From Cyanobium sp. CACIAM 14 (GTDB lineage Bacteria; Cyanobacteriota; Cyanobacteriia; PCC-6307; Cyanobiaceae), in assembly GCA_000708525.1 (NCBI GenBank), contig JMRP01000001.1, positions 186,001 to 250,000 of the forward strand: DNA of 64,000 nt. Direction: 5' to 3'. The notes under the pieces were generated by a model, which did not search any database, was not told the origin of the DNA, and saw only the letters and a program-made list of their open reading frames with translations. This document shows, one piece after another, positions 1 through 8,783 of this stretch (positions within the stretch are counted from its first letter, which is position 1; each line of letters opens with the position of its first letter). Made by a program: the position numbers and the translations under genes.

Positions 1-101
1 CCATGTCCCGGGCGGGCGGCCGCCCCCCGGGACGGCCGGAGCTGCGCTGGGAAGCGACGGCGGAGCGGGGGGCGGCAGGGGTCATGGTCGGCGGTGGGCG
101 A

Positions 102-1607
102 TCAGGCGCCGCCGCTGGCCCCGCTCGCCATCTTCGCCAGGACATCCTGCAGAGAGAAGCTGGCGGCCTTCTGGCGGGGAGGGAACTCCTGGAAGGTCTG
201 CAGGAACTCCCCGACGAGCCGCTGGGCCGGCACCAGGGCGAAGGCGTGGTCCAGCATCCAGTCCCAGTAGCTGTTGGAGGTGATGTCGGCCCGTTCGTAG
301 GGATCGGTGAGCAGGTTGAAGATCTTGGGCAGGCGCAGCACGGTGAACGGTTCGGCCCAGATCTGGCAGGTGCCGGGGCAGCGCTGCTCCATGAACACGA
401 ACTTCCAGTTGTCGTAGCGCAGGCCGGTGAGATCGCCGTCGTCGGAGAAGTAGAAGAACTCGATCCTTGGGCTCTTGTCGGTCTTGCCCGTCCAGTACTC
501 GAGCATGTTGTAGCCGTCGAGATGCACCCTGTAGTGACGGCTGCCCGCCTGATGGCCGGCCTTGAGCTTCTCCTTGATGTCCGGCTCGCCCGCCGCCGCC
601 AGGAGGGTGGGCAGCCAGTCGAGATGGCTGACGATGTCGGTGAAAAGGGTGCCGGGGGCGATGTGGCCCGGCCAGCGCACCAGGGCCGGAACGCGGTAGG
701 CCCCTTCCCAGTTGGTGTTCTTCTCGCTGCGGAACGGGGTCATGCCCGCATCCGGCCAGCTGTTCATGTGGGGGCCGTTGTCGGTGCTGTACATCACGAT
801 CGTGTCGTCGCTGACGCCCAGCTCATCGAGCAGATCGAGCATTTCGCCGATGCAGTCGTCGTGATAGAGCATCACGTCGTGATACTCCGACTGCCAGCGC
901 CCGCTGCGGCCCACGTCCTGGGGTCGGGCATGGGTGCGGAAGTGCATGTGGGTGGTGTTGAACCACACGAAGAAGGGCTCTCCCGAGGCGACCGCATCGC
1001 GGATGAACCGCTTGGCCTCCGCCAGGAACTCCTCGTCGCAGGTCTCCATCCGCTTCCTGGTGAGCGGGCCGGTGTTCTCGATCCGCTGGGTGCCGTCGGC
1101 GTTGGCCCAGCTGTGCAGCACGCCGCGGGGGCCGTAGTTCTTGCGGAACTCGGGGAAGTCGTGGGGATTGGGGTAATCCGGGAGTTCCGGTTCCTCCTCG
1201 GCATTGAGGTGGTAGAGGTTGCCGAAGAACTCATCGAAGCCCTGGTTGGTGGGCAGGTGCTCGTCGCGGTCGCCGAAATGGTTCTTGCCGAACTGGCCGG
1301 TGCGATAGCCCAGCGGCTTGAGCAGGCCGGCGATGGTGGGATCCTCGGTGCGGTAGCCCAGCTCGGCGCCGGGCAGGCCCACCTTGCTGAGGCCGGTGCG
1401 GAACACGCTCTGGCCGGAGATGAAGGCGGCCCTGCCGGCGGTGCAGCTCTGCTCGGCGTAGTAGTGGATGAAGCGGCCGCCTTCCCTGGCGACCCGGTCG
1501 ATGTTGGGGGTCTGATAGCCCATCAGACCGTCGCTGTAGCAACTCAGGTTGCTCTGGCCGATGTCGTCACCCCAGAGGATGAGGATGTTGGGTTTTCCGT
1601 TTGGCAT
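102..1607 (-). CDS. Type I sulfatase (arylsulfatase-like)
   Basis: This 501-residue protein belongs to the formylglycine-dependent sulfatase family, which hydrolyses sulfate esters. The N-terminus has the metal-binding acidic pair D14-D15. The active-site motif is C55-T-A-G-R59, a C-x-A-x-R form of the Cys-type signature whose cysteine is oxidised to formylglycine. Further metal-site motifs (the STDNGPH region) follow near the middle. I see no signal peptide, so it is probably cytoplasmic. The substrate cannot be read from the sequence. The ATG start gives the standard short lead into the first beta strand. It stands alone on the minus strand with a decayed esterase fragment upstream. Confidence 0.88.
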   Translation of the reverse strand: MPNGKPNILILWGDDIGQSNLSCYSDGLMGYQTPNIDRVAREGGRFIHYYAEQSCTAGRAAFISGQSVFRTGLSKVGLPGAELGYRTEDPTIAGLLKPLGYRTGQFGKNHFGDRDEHLPTNQGFDEFFGNLYHLNAEEEPELPDYPNPHDFPEFRKNYGPRGVLHSWANADGTQRIENTGPLTRKRMETCDEEFLAEAKRFIRDAVASGEPFFVWFNTTHMHFRTHARPQDVGRSGRWQSEYHDVMLYHDDCIGEMLDLLDELGVSDDTIVMYSTDNGPHMNSWPDAGMTPFRSEKNTNWEGAYRVPALVRWPGHIAPGTLFTDIVSHLDWLPTLLAAAGEPDIKEKLKAGHQAGSRHYRVHLDGYNMLEYWTGKTDKSPRIEFFYFSDDGDLTGLRYDNWKFVFMEQRCPGTCQIWAEPFTVLRLPKIFNLLTDPYERADITSNSYWDWMLDHAFALVPAQRLVGEFLQTFQEFPPRQKAASFSLQDVLAKMASGASGGA

Positions 1608-1749
1608 GGCTCGAACGGATCAGCGGGAGAAGCAGAGGGGGGGTCGGATCAGCGACCTGCCCCAATGCAGCAACGGTCATCTCCGGAGGCAGTCGGGGCG
1701 GCCGATTTCGTCACAAATGGTTCGCTGAGGCCTGCGGTCGCCTCGCCCC

Positions 1750-1932
1750 TCAGCGCTGGAGGAGGGCTCTCAGCCAGGCGTCCACCACCCCCGTCGCCGG
1801 TTCGTCGGGCCTGCCCGGCCAGGCCAGGGCGCTGGCCACATCGGCGGCCTGCTGCTCCACCGTCGCCGCCGGCACGAGGAGGTAGTTCATCGAGGCGAAG
1901 GCATAGCCCTGCGCCCGGAAGTGGCTGAGCTG
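1750..1932 (-). pseudogene. Alpha/beta-hydrolase (esterase/lipase) C-terminal remnant
   Basis: The minus strand here reads SHFRAQGYAFASMNY, then LLVPAATVEQQAADVASAL, and stops after about 60 residues. This resembles the strand that follows the oxyanion loop in BD-FAE-like carboxylesterases (GY-x-VAS-x-NY-RL-P followed by a helix). The catalytic serine region that should come next is absent, and no start or GHS-A-G elbow is present upstream in this frame. I read it as a short remnant of a deleted esterase gene. Chance similarity is possible but the motif run is long. Confidence 0.5.
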
Positions 1933-2326
1933 GCCCTGCCGGTGGCCGTGACCCGGTCGCCGATCCCCGCCACCATCAGGGAGCCGAGTGCCAGCCAGGC
2001 GAGGCCGGCATGGAGGGCGCCCCGGGAGGGCCGCTGCTTCGCCAGCTGGGCTCCCCAGGGGCGCCTCGCGGCCCGCACCGCCGCCGGCACAGGCCAGCGC
2101 AGCACCGATGGCGTCAACGATCGAACGGGCGTGGCCAATGGCGTCGTCGCTCTGCAGACGGCCGAGGCGACCGGCCGGGGCCCCATGGGGAGGCTATCGG
2201 GATGGCGCCAGGGGACGTAGAGGCTGTGGAGGAAGTGCCGGACCTCTGGACACCAGGCTGGCTGGATAGGCTCGGGTTCCGCCGATCCGCCGCGGTGATG
2301 CCAGCACCCATCGCCGGAGACGCCTG
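1933..2326. other. Gene-free interval
   Basis: About 390 bases without a convincing gene. Both strands have short open frames of 99-117 codons, but they are rich in Arg, Pro, Ala and Gly and show no domain, as expected of high-GC shadow frames. It probably holds the promoter of the NDH-2-like gene that begins at 2327. I could not identify a clear promoter. Confidence 0.4.
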
Positions 2327-3562
2327 ATGCCTGCCCAGCGGATCCTGGTGCTCGGCGGCGGTTTCGCCGGGCTGTGGAGTGCGCTCTCCGCGGCCCGTCA
2401 GCTCGACGCCTGCGGCATCGCTCCGGAAGCGGTGGAGGTGCTGCTGGTCAACCGCGATGGCTTCCATTCCATCCGGGTGCGGAATTACGAGTCCGATCTC
2501 TCACAGGCCCGGGTCCCGCTGGAGGTGGTGCTCGAGCCGGCCGGGGTCCGCAGCCTGATCGGCGAGGTGACCCACATCGACCTGCCGGCCAGGGTGGTCA
2601 GCGTCCGCAGCCAGGACGGGGTGCGGCAGCTCCCCTGGGACCGGCTGGTCTTCGCCCTCGGCAGCCAGCTGCGGCGACCGCCGATTCCCGGTCTGGCCAA
2701 CCATGGCTTCGACGTGGACACCTATGACACCGCCGCCCGGCTGGAGGGGCATCTGCAGTCCCTGGCCGACCGGCCGGAGTCGCCCGGCCGGTTCACGGCC
2801 GTGGTGGTGGGGGCCGGCCTCACCGGGATCGAAACCGCCTGCGAACTGCCGGCTCGCCTGCGGGCCGTCCGGGAGCGGGCCGTCCGGGGTCCATCTCCGC
2901 GGGTCGTGCTGGTGGATCACAATCCACAGGTGGGTTCCGACATGGGTGATTCGTCGCGCCCGGTGATCGAGACGGCCCTGGAGGGACTGGGGATCGAGCG
3001 GCGGCTGGGGGCGCGGGTGGTCGCGATCGATGCCGCGGGGATCCAGCTCGCTTCCGGAGAGACGATCCCGGCGCAGACGCTGATCTGGTGCGCGGGTCTG
3101 CAGGCCAGCCCGCTCACCGGGGCGTTTCCTGTCGCCCGCGATCCGCTCGGGCGCCTGCCGGTGGATGGGTTCCTGCGGGTCGAGGGGGTCGCGGACGTGT
3201 TCGCCGCCGGGGACGGGGCCCGCGCCCCGGTGGACGAGGGACACGACTCGGTCATGTCCTGTCAGCACAGCCGGCCCATGGGCCGTTTCGCCGGCCACAA
3301 CGCGGTCTGCGATCTGCTCGGCCTGCCGCTGCTGCCGCTGCGGATCGACTGGTACACCACGATCCTCGATCTCGGCCCCAGCGGAGCGCTCTACACCGAG
3401 GGCTGGGAGCGCCGGGTCGTCGCCAGCGGCGAAAGCGCCAAGCGCAGCAAGCGCCAGATCAACGGCCAGCGCATCTATCCGCCCCTGCGCGGGGATCGCG
3501 CCGAGATCCTCGCCGCCGCGGCGCCGGTGATCCAGCGCCCGCCGCCGATCCATCCCGCCTGA
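2327..3562 (+). CDS. NDH-2-like FAD/NAD(P) oxidoreductase
   Basis: A 411-residue two-dinucleotide-fold flavoprotein of the type II NADH dehydrogenase family, which passes electrons from NAD(P)H to quinone without pumping protons. The FAD motif GGGFAG lies at residues 10-15 and the second (NAD) motif VGAGLTG at 161-167. A C-terminal FAD-contact motif (FAAGDGA) is present near residue 290. The ATG sits just downstream of the gene-free interval, and the stop is 10 bases before the next gene, so the two are likely co-transcribed. The electron acceptor is inferred from the family. Confidence 0.85.
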   Translation: MPAQRILVLGGGFAGLWSALSAARQLDACGIAPEAVEVLLVNRDGFHSIRVRNYESDLSQARVPLEVVLEPAGVRSLIGEVTHIDLPARVVSVRSQDGVRQLPWDRLVFALGSQLRRPPIPGLANHGFDVDTYDTAARLEGHLQSLADRPESPGRFTAVVVGAGLTGIETACELPARLRAVRERAVRGPSPRVVLVDHNPQVGSDMGDSSRPVIETALEGLGIERRLGARVVAIDAAGIQLASGETIPAQTLIWCAGLQASPLTGAFPVARDPLGRLPVDGFLRVEGVADVFAAGDGARAPVDEGHDSVMSCQHSRPMGRFAGHNAVCDLLGLPLLPLRIDWYTTILDLGPSGALYTEGWERRVVASGESAKRSKRQINGQRIYPPLRGDRAEILAAAAPVIQRPPPIHPA

Positions 3563-3572
3563 GGCGCCAGCC

Positions 3573-5768
3573 ATGACCACACCCTCTCCCGAGGACACTC
3601 CGGCCGTTTCCCTGCGGCGGCTTCTGGCCATCGTCCTGGTGCTGGCCGCCGTGGCCCTGTTCTTCGGCCTGGGCTGGCAGCGCCAGCTCGATCTCGCCGC
3701 GCTGCAGGCCTCGCGCGAGCGGCTGCTGGCCTGGCGGGAGGCGTCGCCGCTCGCCGCCGGCTCGGCCTTCGTGCTGCTCTACGTGCTGGTGGCGGGCTTC
3801 TCCCTGCCCGGCGCCACCGTGCTCACGCTGGCGGGGGGCGCCGTCTTCGGCCTGCTCTGGGGCAGCGTGCTGGTGTCACTGGGTTCCACCGCCGGCGCCA
3901 CCGCGGCCTGCCTGCTGGCCCGCACCCTCCTGCGCGAGCCGGTGCGGCGCCGCTTCGGCCAGCGGCTGGCACCGATCGAGGATGGCTTCCGGCGCGATGG
4001 CGCCGCCTATCTGCTCAGCCTGCGGCTGGTGCCGGTGGTTCCGTTCTTCCTAGTGAACCTGCTGATGGGCCTCACCCCGATGCCGCTGCTCTCCTTCGCG
4101 CTCGTCTCCCAGTTGGGGATGCTGCCCGCCACCATCGTCTACGTGAACGCCGGCACCCAGCTGGGCCGGCTCACCGGCCTCAGCGGCATCCTCTCGCCCG
4201 CTCTGCTGGGGTCCTTCGCCCTGCTGGCGGCCCTGCCCTGGATCGGGCGGCTGCTGCTGCAGCGCTTGCGGCTCTGGCGCCTCTACCGGCGCTGGCCGCG
4301 TCCCCGTCGGTTCGACCGCAACCTGATCGTGATCGGCGCCGGTGCGGCCGGTCTGGTGACGGCCTACATCGCCGCCACGGTGCGGGCCAAGGTGACCCTG
4401 ATCGAGCGGGAGCGGATGGGTGGCGACTGTCTCAACACCGGCTGCGTGCCCAGCAAGGCCCTGATCAGCACGGCCCGGCTCGCCCACCGCCTGCGCCATG
4501 CCGACCGCTGGGGCCTCAGCCCCCAGGAGCCAGCGGTGGATCTGCGCCGGGTGCTGGCGCGGGTGCGCGCCAAGGTGGCGGCCGTCGCCCCCCACGACAG
4601 CGTGGAGCGCTACACCGCCCTGGGGGTGGACGTGCGCCTCGGCCATGCCCGCCTGCTCAGCCCCTGGGCGGTGGCGATCCGCGGCCCCGACGGAAGCGAG
4701 CAGGTGCTCACGGGCCGCGCGATCGTGCTGGCCACCGGTGCCGCGCCGGTGATCCCACCGATTCCCGGCATCGCGACGGTGCGGGTGCTCACCAGCGAGA
4801 CCCTCTGGGACGCGCTGGCCGAGCACCCGTCACCCCGCCCGTCCCTGGTGGTGCTGGGGGGCGGGCCGATCGGCTGCGAGCTGGCCCAGGCCCTGGCCCG
4901 GCTGGGCCTGCCGGTGACCCTGCTGCAGCGCAATCCGCGGCTGCTGCCCCGGGAGGACCCGGAGGCGGGCGATCTGGTGCGGCAGGTACTGGAGCGCGAT
5001 GGCGTGCGGGTGCGCACCGGCTGCCGGGTGGAGCGGCTGGAGCCCGCTCCGGCGGGCGGTGTGCGGGTGCTGTACGAGGACGGCGACGGCAGCGGCAGCG
5101 CAGAGGCCGACGACCTGCTCTGCGCCGTGGGTCGCCGCGCCCGGCTGGAGGGCTTTGGTCTCGAGGATCTGGGGATTCCCACCGACGGGCGCAGCCTCGA
5201 CACCAGCTCCCATCTACAGATCCTGTTCCCCAACATCCTGGCGGCCGGCGACGTGGCCGGCCCCTGGCAGTTCACCCACACCGCGGCCCACCAGGCCTGG
5301 TATGCGGCGGTGAACGGCCTGTTCGATCCGCTCCGCTTCGCCGTGGATGGCCGCGTGATCCCCCGCACCACCTTCACCGATCCGGAGGTGGCCCGGGTGG
5401 GGCTGAACGAAGCCGAGGCCAGGGCCCAGGGGGTGCCCTTCGAGGTCAGCCGCTTCGCGCTGGCCGATCTGGACCGGGCCATTGTGGAGTCGGCGGAGAC
5501 GGGCTTCGTGAAGGTGCTCACGGTGCCCGGCCGGGACACGCTCCTGGGGGTGACGATCGTGGCCGAGCATGCGGGCGAACTGCTGGCGGAATTCGTGCTG
5601 GCCATGAAGCACAACCTGGGCCTGGGCAAGGTGATGGGCACGATCCACGCCTATCCCACCCTGGCCGAAGCCAACAAGTACGTGGCCGGCGCCTGGAAGA
5701 AGGCCCACGCACCCCAGCGGACCCTGGCCCTGCTGGAGCGCTTCCACGCCTGGCGCCGCGGTGGATGA
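3573..5768 (+). CDS. TVP38/DedA-like membrane domain fused to mercuric reductase-like flavoprotein
   Basis: This 731-residue protein joins two families. Residues 1 to about 240 form a polytopic membrane domain of the TVP38/TMEM64 (SNARE-associated) type, with several hydrophobic segments and a typical amphipathic re-entrant region (RRFGQRLAPIEDGFRRDG then LRLVPVVPFF). Residues about 245-731 are a pyridine-nucleotide disulfide oxidoreductase: FAD motif GAGAAG, redox-active disulfide in CLNTGCVPSK, NAD motif GGGPIGCE, and a C-terminal dimerisation domain ending with HAYPTLAEA. There is no HMA metal-binding domain or C-terminal vicinal cysteine pair, so mercury reduction is unlikely. The reaction is unknown; the fusion implies a membrane-tethered electron-transfer role beside the NDH-2-like gene. 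Confidence 0.85.
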   Translation: MTTPSPEDTPAVSLRRLLAIVLVLAAVALFFGLGWQRQLDLAALQASRERLLAWREASPLAAGSAFVLLYVLVAGFSLPGATVLTLAGGAVFGLLWGSVLVSLGSTAGATAACLLARTLLREPVRRRFGQRLAPIEDGFRRDGAAYLLSLRLVPVVPFFLVNLLMGLTPMPLLSFALVSQLGMLPATIVYVNAGTQLGRLTGLSGILSPALLGSFALLAALPWIGRLLLQRLRLWRLYRRWPRPRRFDRNLIVIGAGAAGLVTAYIAATVRAKVTLIERERMGGDCLNTGCVPSKALISTARLAHRLRHADRWGLSPQEPAVDLRRVLARVRAKVAAVAPHDSVERYTALGVDVRLGHARLLSPWAVAIRGPDGSEQVLTGRAIVLATGAAPVIPPIPGIATVRVLTSETLWDALAEHPSPRPSLVVLGGGPIGCELAQALARLGLPVTLLQRNPRLLPREDPEAGDLVRQVLERDGVRVRTGCRVERLEPAPAGGVRVLYEDGDGSGSAEADDLLCAVGRRARLEGFGLEDLGIPTDGRSLDTSSHLQILFPNILAAGDVAGPWQFTHTAAHQAWYAAVNGLFDPLRFAVDGRVIPRTTFTDPEVARVGLNEAEARAQGVPFEVSRFALADLDRAIVESAETGFVKVLTVPGRDTLLGVTIVAEHAGELLAEFVLAMKHNLGLGKVMGTIHAYPTLAEANKYVAGAWKKAHAPQRTLALLERFHAWRRGG

Positions 5769-5771
5769 GCC

Positions 5772-6143
5772 TCAGACCTGGGAATGCAGCCCGATGGCGT
5801 TGCCCTCGCTGTCGAGCACCAGGCTCATGAAGCCGTAGGCGCCGATCGACATCTTCGGCTTGATCACCCGGCCGCCGGCCGCCTCCACCCGGGATTCCTC
5901 AAGGGCGCAGTCGGCGCAGGTGAAATACACCAGGGTGCCGCCGCCGCCGGGGGCCATCCCCTCCATCTTCGCCAGGGCGCCGCCGGCGCCCACCCCGTCG
6001 TCGTCCATCGGGAAGGTCCAGTACTCCATGCCCGCATCCGGCAGGGGCTCCAGCTTCAGGTCGAACACGGTTTCGTAGAACCGCCGGGCTCGATCCATGT
6101 CGGTCACGTAGAGCTCGAACCAGATGACGGGATTGGCGGCCAT
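5772..6143 (-). CDS. VOC (glyoxalase/bleomycin-resistance fold) family protein
   Basis: A 123-residue protein with a paired beta-alpha-beta-beta-beta fold signature: the start contains WFELYVTDMDRARRFYE, typical of VOC proteins that follow a -VxDxxRAxxFYE- pattern. The second half ends with the strand FMSLVLDSEGNAIGLHS, where the DSEGN loop precedes the last metal-site strand. These proteins bind a metal or small ligand; the substrate is not evident. It converges with the upstream flavoprotein gene, with stops only a few bases apart. Confidence 0.85.
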   Translation of the reverse strand: MAANPVIWFELYVTDMDRARRFYETVFDLKLEPLPDAGMEYWTFPMDDDGVGAGGALAKMEGMAPGGGGTLVYFTCADCALEESRVEAAGGRVIKPKMSIGAYGFMSLVLDSEGNAIGLHSQV

Positions 6144-6203
6144 GGTCTCAGGTGAATCCTGAGCTGAGACTAGGCCAGGTGGCTCGGGGCCGGGCTCCCG
6201 GAC

Positions 6204-7580
6204 TCAGCCCGCCACCCCCTGCTGCTGCCGCGCGAGGTCGGCGGTCCAGTTCTCCTTCACCAGCTGCCGTGCCCGGCCCAGGGCCAGGGCCCCGGAGGGC
6301 ACGTCCTTGGTGAGGGTGGAGCCTGCCCCCACCGTCACCCCCTCGCCGAGGGTGATCGGTGCCACCAGCACGGAATTGGCGCCGGTCTTGCTGCCGCTGC
6401 CGATCACGGTGCGGTGCTTGCGCACCCCGTCGAAATTGGCGGTGATCGTGCCGGCGCCGATGTTCACGTCGCTGCCCAGTTCGGCGTCGCCGAGATAACT
6501 GAGGTGGCTGGCCTTGCAGCCCTCCCCCAGCCGGCTGTGCTTCACCTCCACGAAGTTGCCGATCCGGCAGCCGGCCGCCACGTCGGTGCCGCCGCGCAGA
6601 TGGGCGAAGGGACCGATCAGACAGCCGCCGGCCACGCGGCTGTCGCGCAGCACCGAGTGGAGCACTTCCACTCCGTCGCCCAGGTGGCTGTCCTCGATCA
6701 GGCAGCCCGGTCCGATGCGGCAGCCGTCGCCCACCGTGGTGGCACCACGGAAGTGGCACTGGGGCTCCACCAGCACGTCGCGGCCGAAGCGGGTCTGCTC
6801 GCTCAGGGTGCAGCTGGCCGGATCGATGAAGGTCACGCCCTCCGCCATCCAGTGGCGCCGCAGCCGGTCCTGGAGCACCGCCTCGCAGTGGGCCAGCTGC
6901 TGACGGTCGTTGATGCCGGCCACTTCGTCGGGGTCGATCACCTCCAGATGCATGGCCGGCCGCAGCTGGGCGACCGTGTCGGTGAGATAGAGCTCCCCCT
7001 GGTCGTTGTCGCTGCTCAGCTGGGGCAGCACCGCCGCCAGCTTCGCCCAGTCGAAGCAGTAGATGCCGGCATTGGTGAGGTCGTTGCGGCGCTGCTCAGG
7101 GTTGCAGTCGCGATGCTCCACGATCGCCTCCACCTGCCCCGTCCAGTCGGCGAAGATGCGGCCGTAGCCGGTGGGATCGGCCAGCCTGGCGCTGAGCAGG
7201 GTCACCGCGGCGCCGCTCTCCCGGTGGCGGCTCAGGAGCTTGTCGAGGGTCTCGGGCCGCAGCAGCGGCACGTCGCCGTTGAGCACCAGGAGCTCCCCCT
7301 CGAAGCCCGCCAGCGGTTCCAGCAGCTGCTGCACGGCGTGGCCGGTGCCGTTCTGGGGCTCCTGCCGGATGAACTCCAGACCCTCCACACGCGCGAGGGT
7401 GCGCTCCACACGTTCGGCCTGGTGGCCCACCACCATCAGCTGCCGGTCGGGGGAGAGCAGGCGGCAGCTGTCCAGCACCCGCTCCACCAGCGTCGCGCCG
7501 GCCAGGGGCTGGAGCACCTTGGGCAGGGCGCTCTTCATGCGTGTCCCTTTCCCGGCGGCCAGGACGGCAACGGCGAGCAT
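6204..7580 (-). CDS. glmU: Bifunctional UDP-N-acetylglucosamine pyrophosphorylase / glucosamine-1-phosphate acetyltransferase
   Basis: GlmU makes UDP-GlcNAc for peptidoglycan and cell-surface glycans. The N-terminal uridylyltransferase domain has LAAGKGTRM at residues 7-15 and QPQ/GTGHA-type nucleotide contacts (QNGTGHAV). The C-terminal half is a left-handed beta helix of hexapeptide repeats (for example [24 protein letters not shown]). The start chosen is the ATG just before [11 protein letters not shown], giving 458 residues, the normal family length; the longer open frame upstream is spurious. It lies at the edge of the accessory patch. Confidence 0.95.
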   Translation of the reverse strand: MLAVAVLAAGKGTRMKSALPKVLQPLAGATLVERVLDSCRLLSPDRQLMVVGHQAERVERTLARVEGLEFIRQEPQNGTGHAVQQLLEPLAGFEGELLVLNGDVPLLRPETLDKLLSRHRESGAAVTLLSARLADPTGYGRIFADWTGQVEAIVEHRDCNPEQRRNDLTNAGIYCFDWAKLAAVLPQLSSDNDQGELYLTDTVAQLRPAMHLEVIDPDEVAGINDRQQLAHCEAVLQDRLRRHWMAEGVTFIDPASCTLSEQTRFGRDVLVEPQCHFRGATTVGDGCRIGPGCLIEDSHLGDGVEVLHSVLRDSRVAGGCLIGPFAHLRGGTDVAAGCRIGNFVEVKHSRLGEGCKASHLSYLGDAELGSDVNIGAGTITANFDGVRKHRTVIGSGSKTGANSVLVAPITLGEGVTVGAGSTLTKDVPSGALALGRARQLVKENWTADLARQQQGVAG

Positions 7581-7685
7581 CGGCGGCGGGGGACGACTGG
7601 GCCGGAATCTACCGGGACTCTCCCCTGTCGCCAGGGGCCTGGCGGACCGTCCCGCCCCAGCCCCAGCCAGCGGTCGGCTGAGCGC

Positions 7686-7745
7686 CTGGTCAATGTGCAT
7701 CAGGCCAAAACCCATCTCTCCCAGTTGCTCCAGCAGGTGGCTTCC
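7686..7745 (+). pseudogene. Phd-family antitoxin N-terminal fragment
   Basis: The plus strand encodes [19 protein letters not shown], the conserved N-terminal DNA-binding stretch of Phd/YefM antitoxins (VNVHEAK-x-x-LS-x-LL). The expected ATG reads CTG and the frame leaves the family after about 19 residues, where it enters the reverse complement of a VapB start. It is a truncated remnant with no toxin partner. Confidence 0.7.
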
Positions 7746-7783
7746 GCCAGCAGGTCGACGTTCTGATCGAGTGTGGTGCGCAA
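7740..7783 (-). pseudogene. VapB-type antitoxin N-terminal fragment
   Basis: Reading from the TTG at 7783, the minus strand gives [15 protein letters not shown], nearly identical to the start of the intact VapB at 10648-10908 (MRTTLDLNDDLLAEA). Similarity ends at GGCTTCC, where the sequence becomes the reverse complement of the Phd fragment. Only the N-terminal DNA-binding strand survives. Confidence 0.75.
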
Positions 7784-7795
7784 GAACCCAGCCAT

Positions 7796-7807
7796 GCAGA
7801 TTTCTGC
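7796..7807. promoter_or_regulatory. Inverted repeat GCAGA-TT-TCTGC (possible VapB operator, copy 1)
   Basis: A 5-base inverted repeat with a 2-base spacer lies 12 bases upstream of the VapB fragment start. The same element is found at the same distance upstream of the intact VapB gene (10921-10932). VapB proteins usually repress their own operon through such palindromes, so operator function is a reasonable inference. Confidence 0.4.
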
Positions 7808-7905
7808 AACCTGGATCCGCTGGGAGTCGGCGGCCCTCGGAATCGCTTCGCTGCCCACGGAGCCGATTGCCGCCCTTAGGCTCAGGGAAGGACGCCACCG
7901 CGCCG

Positions 7906-8556
7906 ATGACCCTGGCATCCGCGCCCCCACCACCAGCCCCATCCCCCCAGCCGGCGCCGGAGCTGGAGCCCCTGCGGCTGCCATGGGATCTGCGGCTCAC
8001 CCCGGCGCAATTCGAGCGGGTCTGCCAGGCCAACCCGGACGCGGTGCTGGAGCTGGATGCCGATGGCCATCTCATCGCCATGACGCCGACGGGAGGGGAG
8101 ACCAGCAGCCGCAACAGCGAGCTCCTGTTTCAGCTGCAGCGTTTCTCGAGGGCTTGCGGCGGCTGGAAAGTGTTCGACAGCTCCGGTGGGTTTCGTCTGC
8201 CGGATGGCTCGGTGCTCAGCCCCGATGCCTCCCTGGTGCGGGAGGAACGCTGGCGATCGCTCACGGCCCAGGAGCGTCGTGGGTTCCCGCCCTTGTGCCC
8301 GGACCTGGTGGTGGAGCTCGCAAGCCCCAGCGATCAAGGTCCGCGGGGGGTGGGCCACCTGCGGCGCAAGATGGGGCTGTATCAGGCCAATGGCGCCCGG
8401 CTGGGCTGGCTGCTGCTGCCCGAGGAGCGGGCGGTGGAGATCTGGCGGGGCGGCCGGAGTGGCATGGCGGAGCGTCTGGAGAACCCCGCCCGGCTGGAGG
8501 GTGGCGAAGACGTTGCCGGGTTGGCGCTGGAGATGAACGACCTCTGGGGGGTGTGA
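7906..8556 (+). CDS. Uma2 family (DUF820) putative restriction-endonuclease-fold protein
   Basis: A 216-residue member of the Uma2/DUF820 family, abundant and often multi-copy in cyanobacteria, with a PD-(D/E)xK nuclease-like fold of unclear role. Typical features seen are [15 protein letters not shown], the E[16 protein letters not shown] strand, the core motif [13 protein letters not shown], and [13 protein letters not shown]. The D in SPDAS and the E-L in VELASPSD fit the usual catalytic positions. The ATG at 7906 is the best start. A decayed second copy of its 5' end is at 11036-11127. Confidence 0.85.
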   Translation: MTLASAPPPPAPSPQPAPELEPLRLPWDLRLTPAQFERVCQANPDAVLELDADGHLIAMTPTGGETSSRNSELLFQLQRFSRACGGWKVFDSSGGFRLPDGSVLSPDASLVREERWRSLTAQERRGFPPLCPDLVVELASPSDQGPRGVGHLRRKMGLYQANGARLGWLLLPEERAVEIWRGGRSGMAERLENPARLEGGEDVAGLALEMNDLWGV

Positions 8557-8783
8557 GGAACACCGAGGTGGCGTGGCTTTGGTCGCCTGCGCTTCCCGTG
8601 CAGCGCAGCGCTGCTTGAAGTCACTGGGGCACCGGCCGAGGGTTGTGGCATCGACGCGGCCCAGCCGCCGATCCTGGGGCTCGTGGTCGATGGGCTCTCC
8701 CCGGCCACCGCGCGTTCAGACCAGCAGACACATTTGTTACAAAGCAGGGACAGGCACCGCCAAGACTGAGAACTTGATGAACA
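8557..8783. other. Intergenic region between Uma2 and PEP-CTERM gene 1
   Basis: About 230 bases in which I see no gene. The last 70 bases are richer in A and T than the surroundings and probably hold the promoter of the PEP-CTERM-like gene. Confidence 0.35.

Larger units (their letters stand above)
7739..8003. repeat. Direct repeat copy 1 (VapB start to Uma2 start)
   Basis: This segment of about 265 bases is strongly similar to 10864-11127. Each copy holds, in the same order, the first codons of a VapB-like antitoxin on the minus strand, a GCAGA-TT-TCTGC element, a spacer, and the first 30 or so codons of a Uma2-family gene on the plus strand. In this copy the Uma2 gene is intact and the antitoxin is truncated; in the other copy the reverse is true. 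Confidence 0.85.

Noticed and set aside
3-1928. 641-codon plus-strand frame
   Set aside because: It is antisense to the sulfatase, which has clear motifs; composition is Gly/Ala/Val-rich as expected for a high-GC shadow.
6414-7766. 450-codon plus-strand frame ending in a Phd-like stretch
   Set aside because: Nearly all of it is a shadow of glmU; only the last 27 codons carry the Phd relic, which is listed separately.
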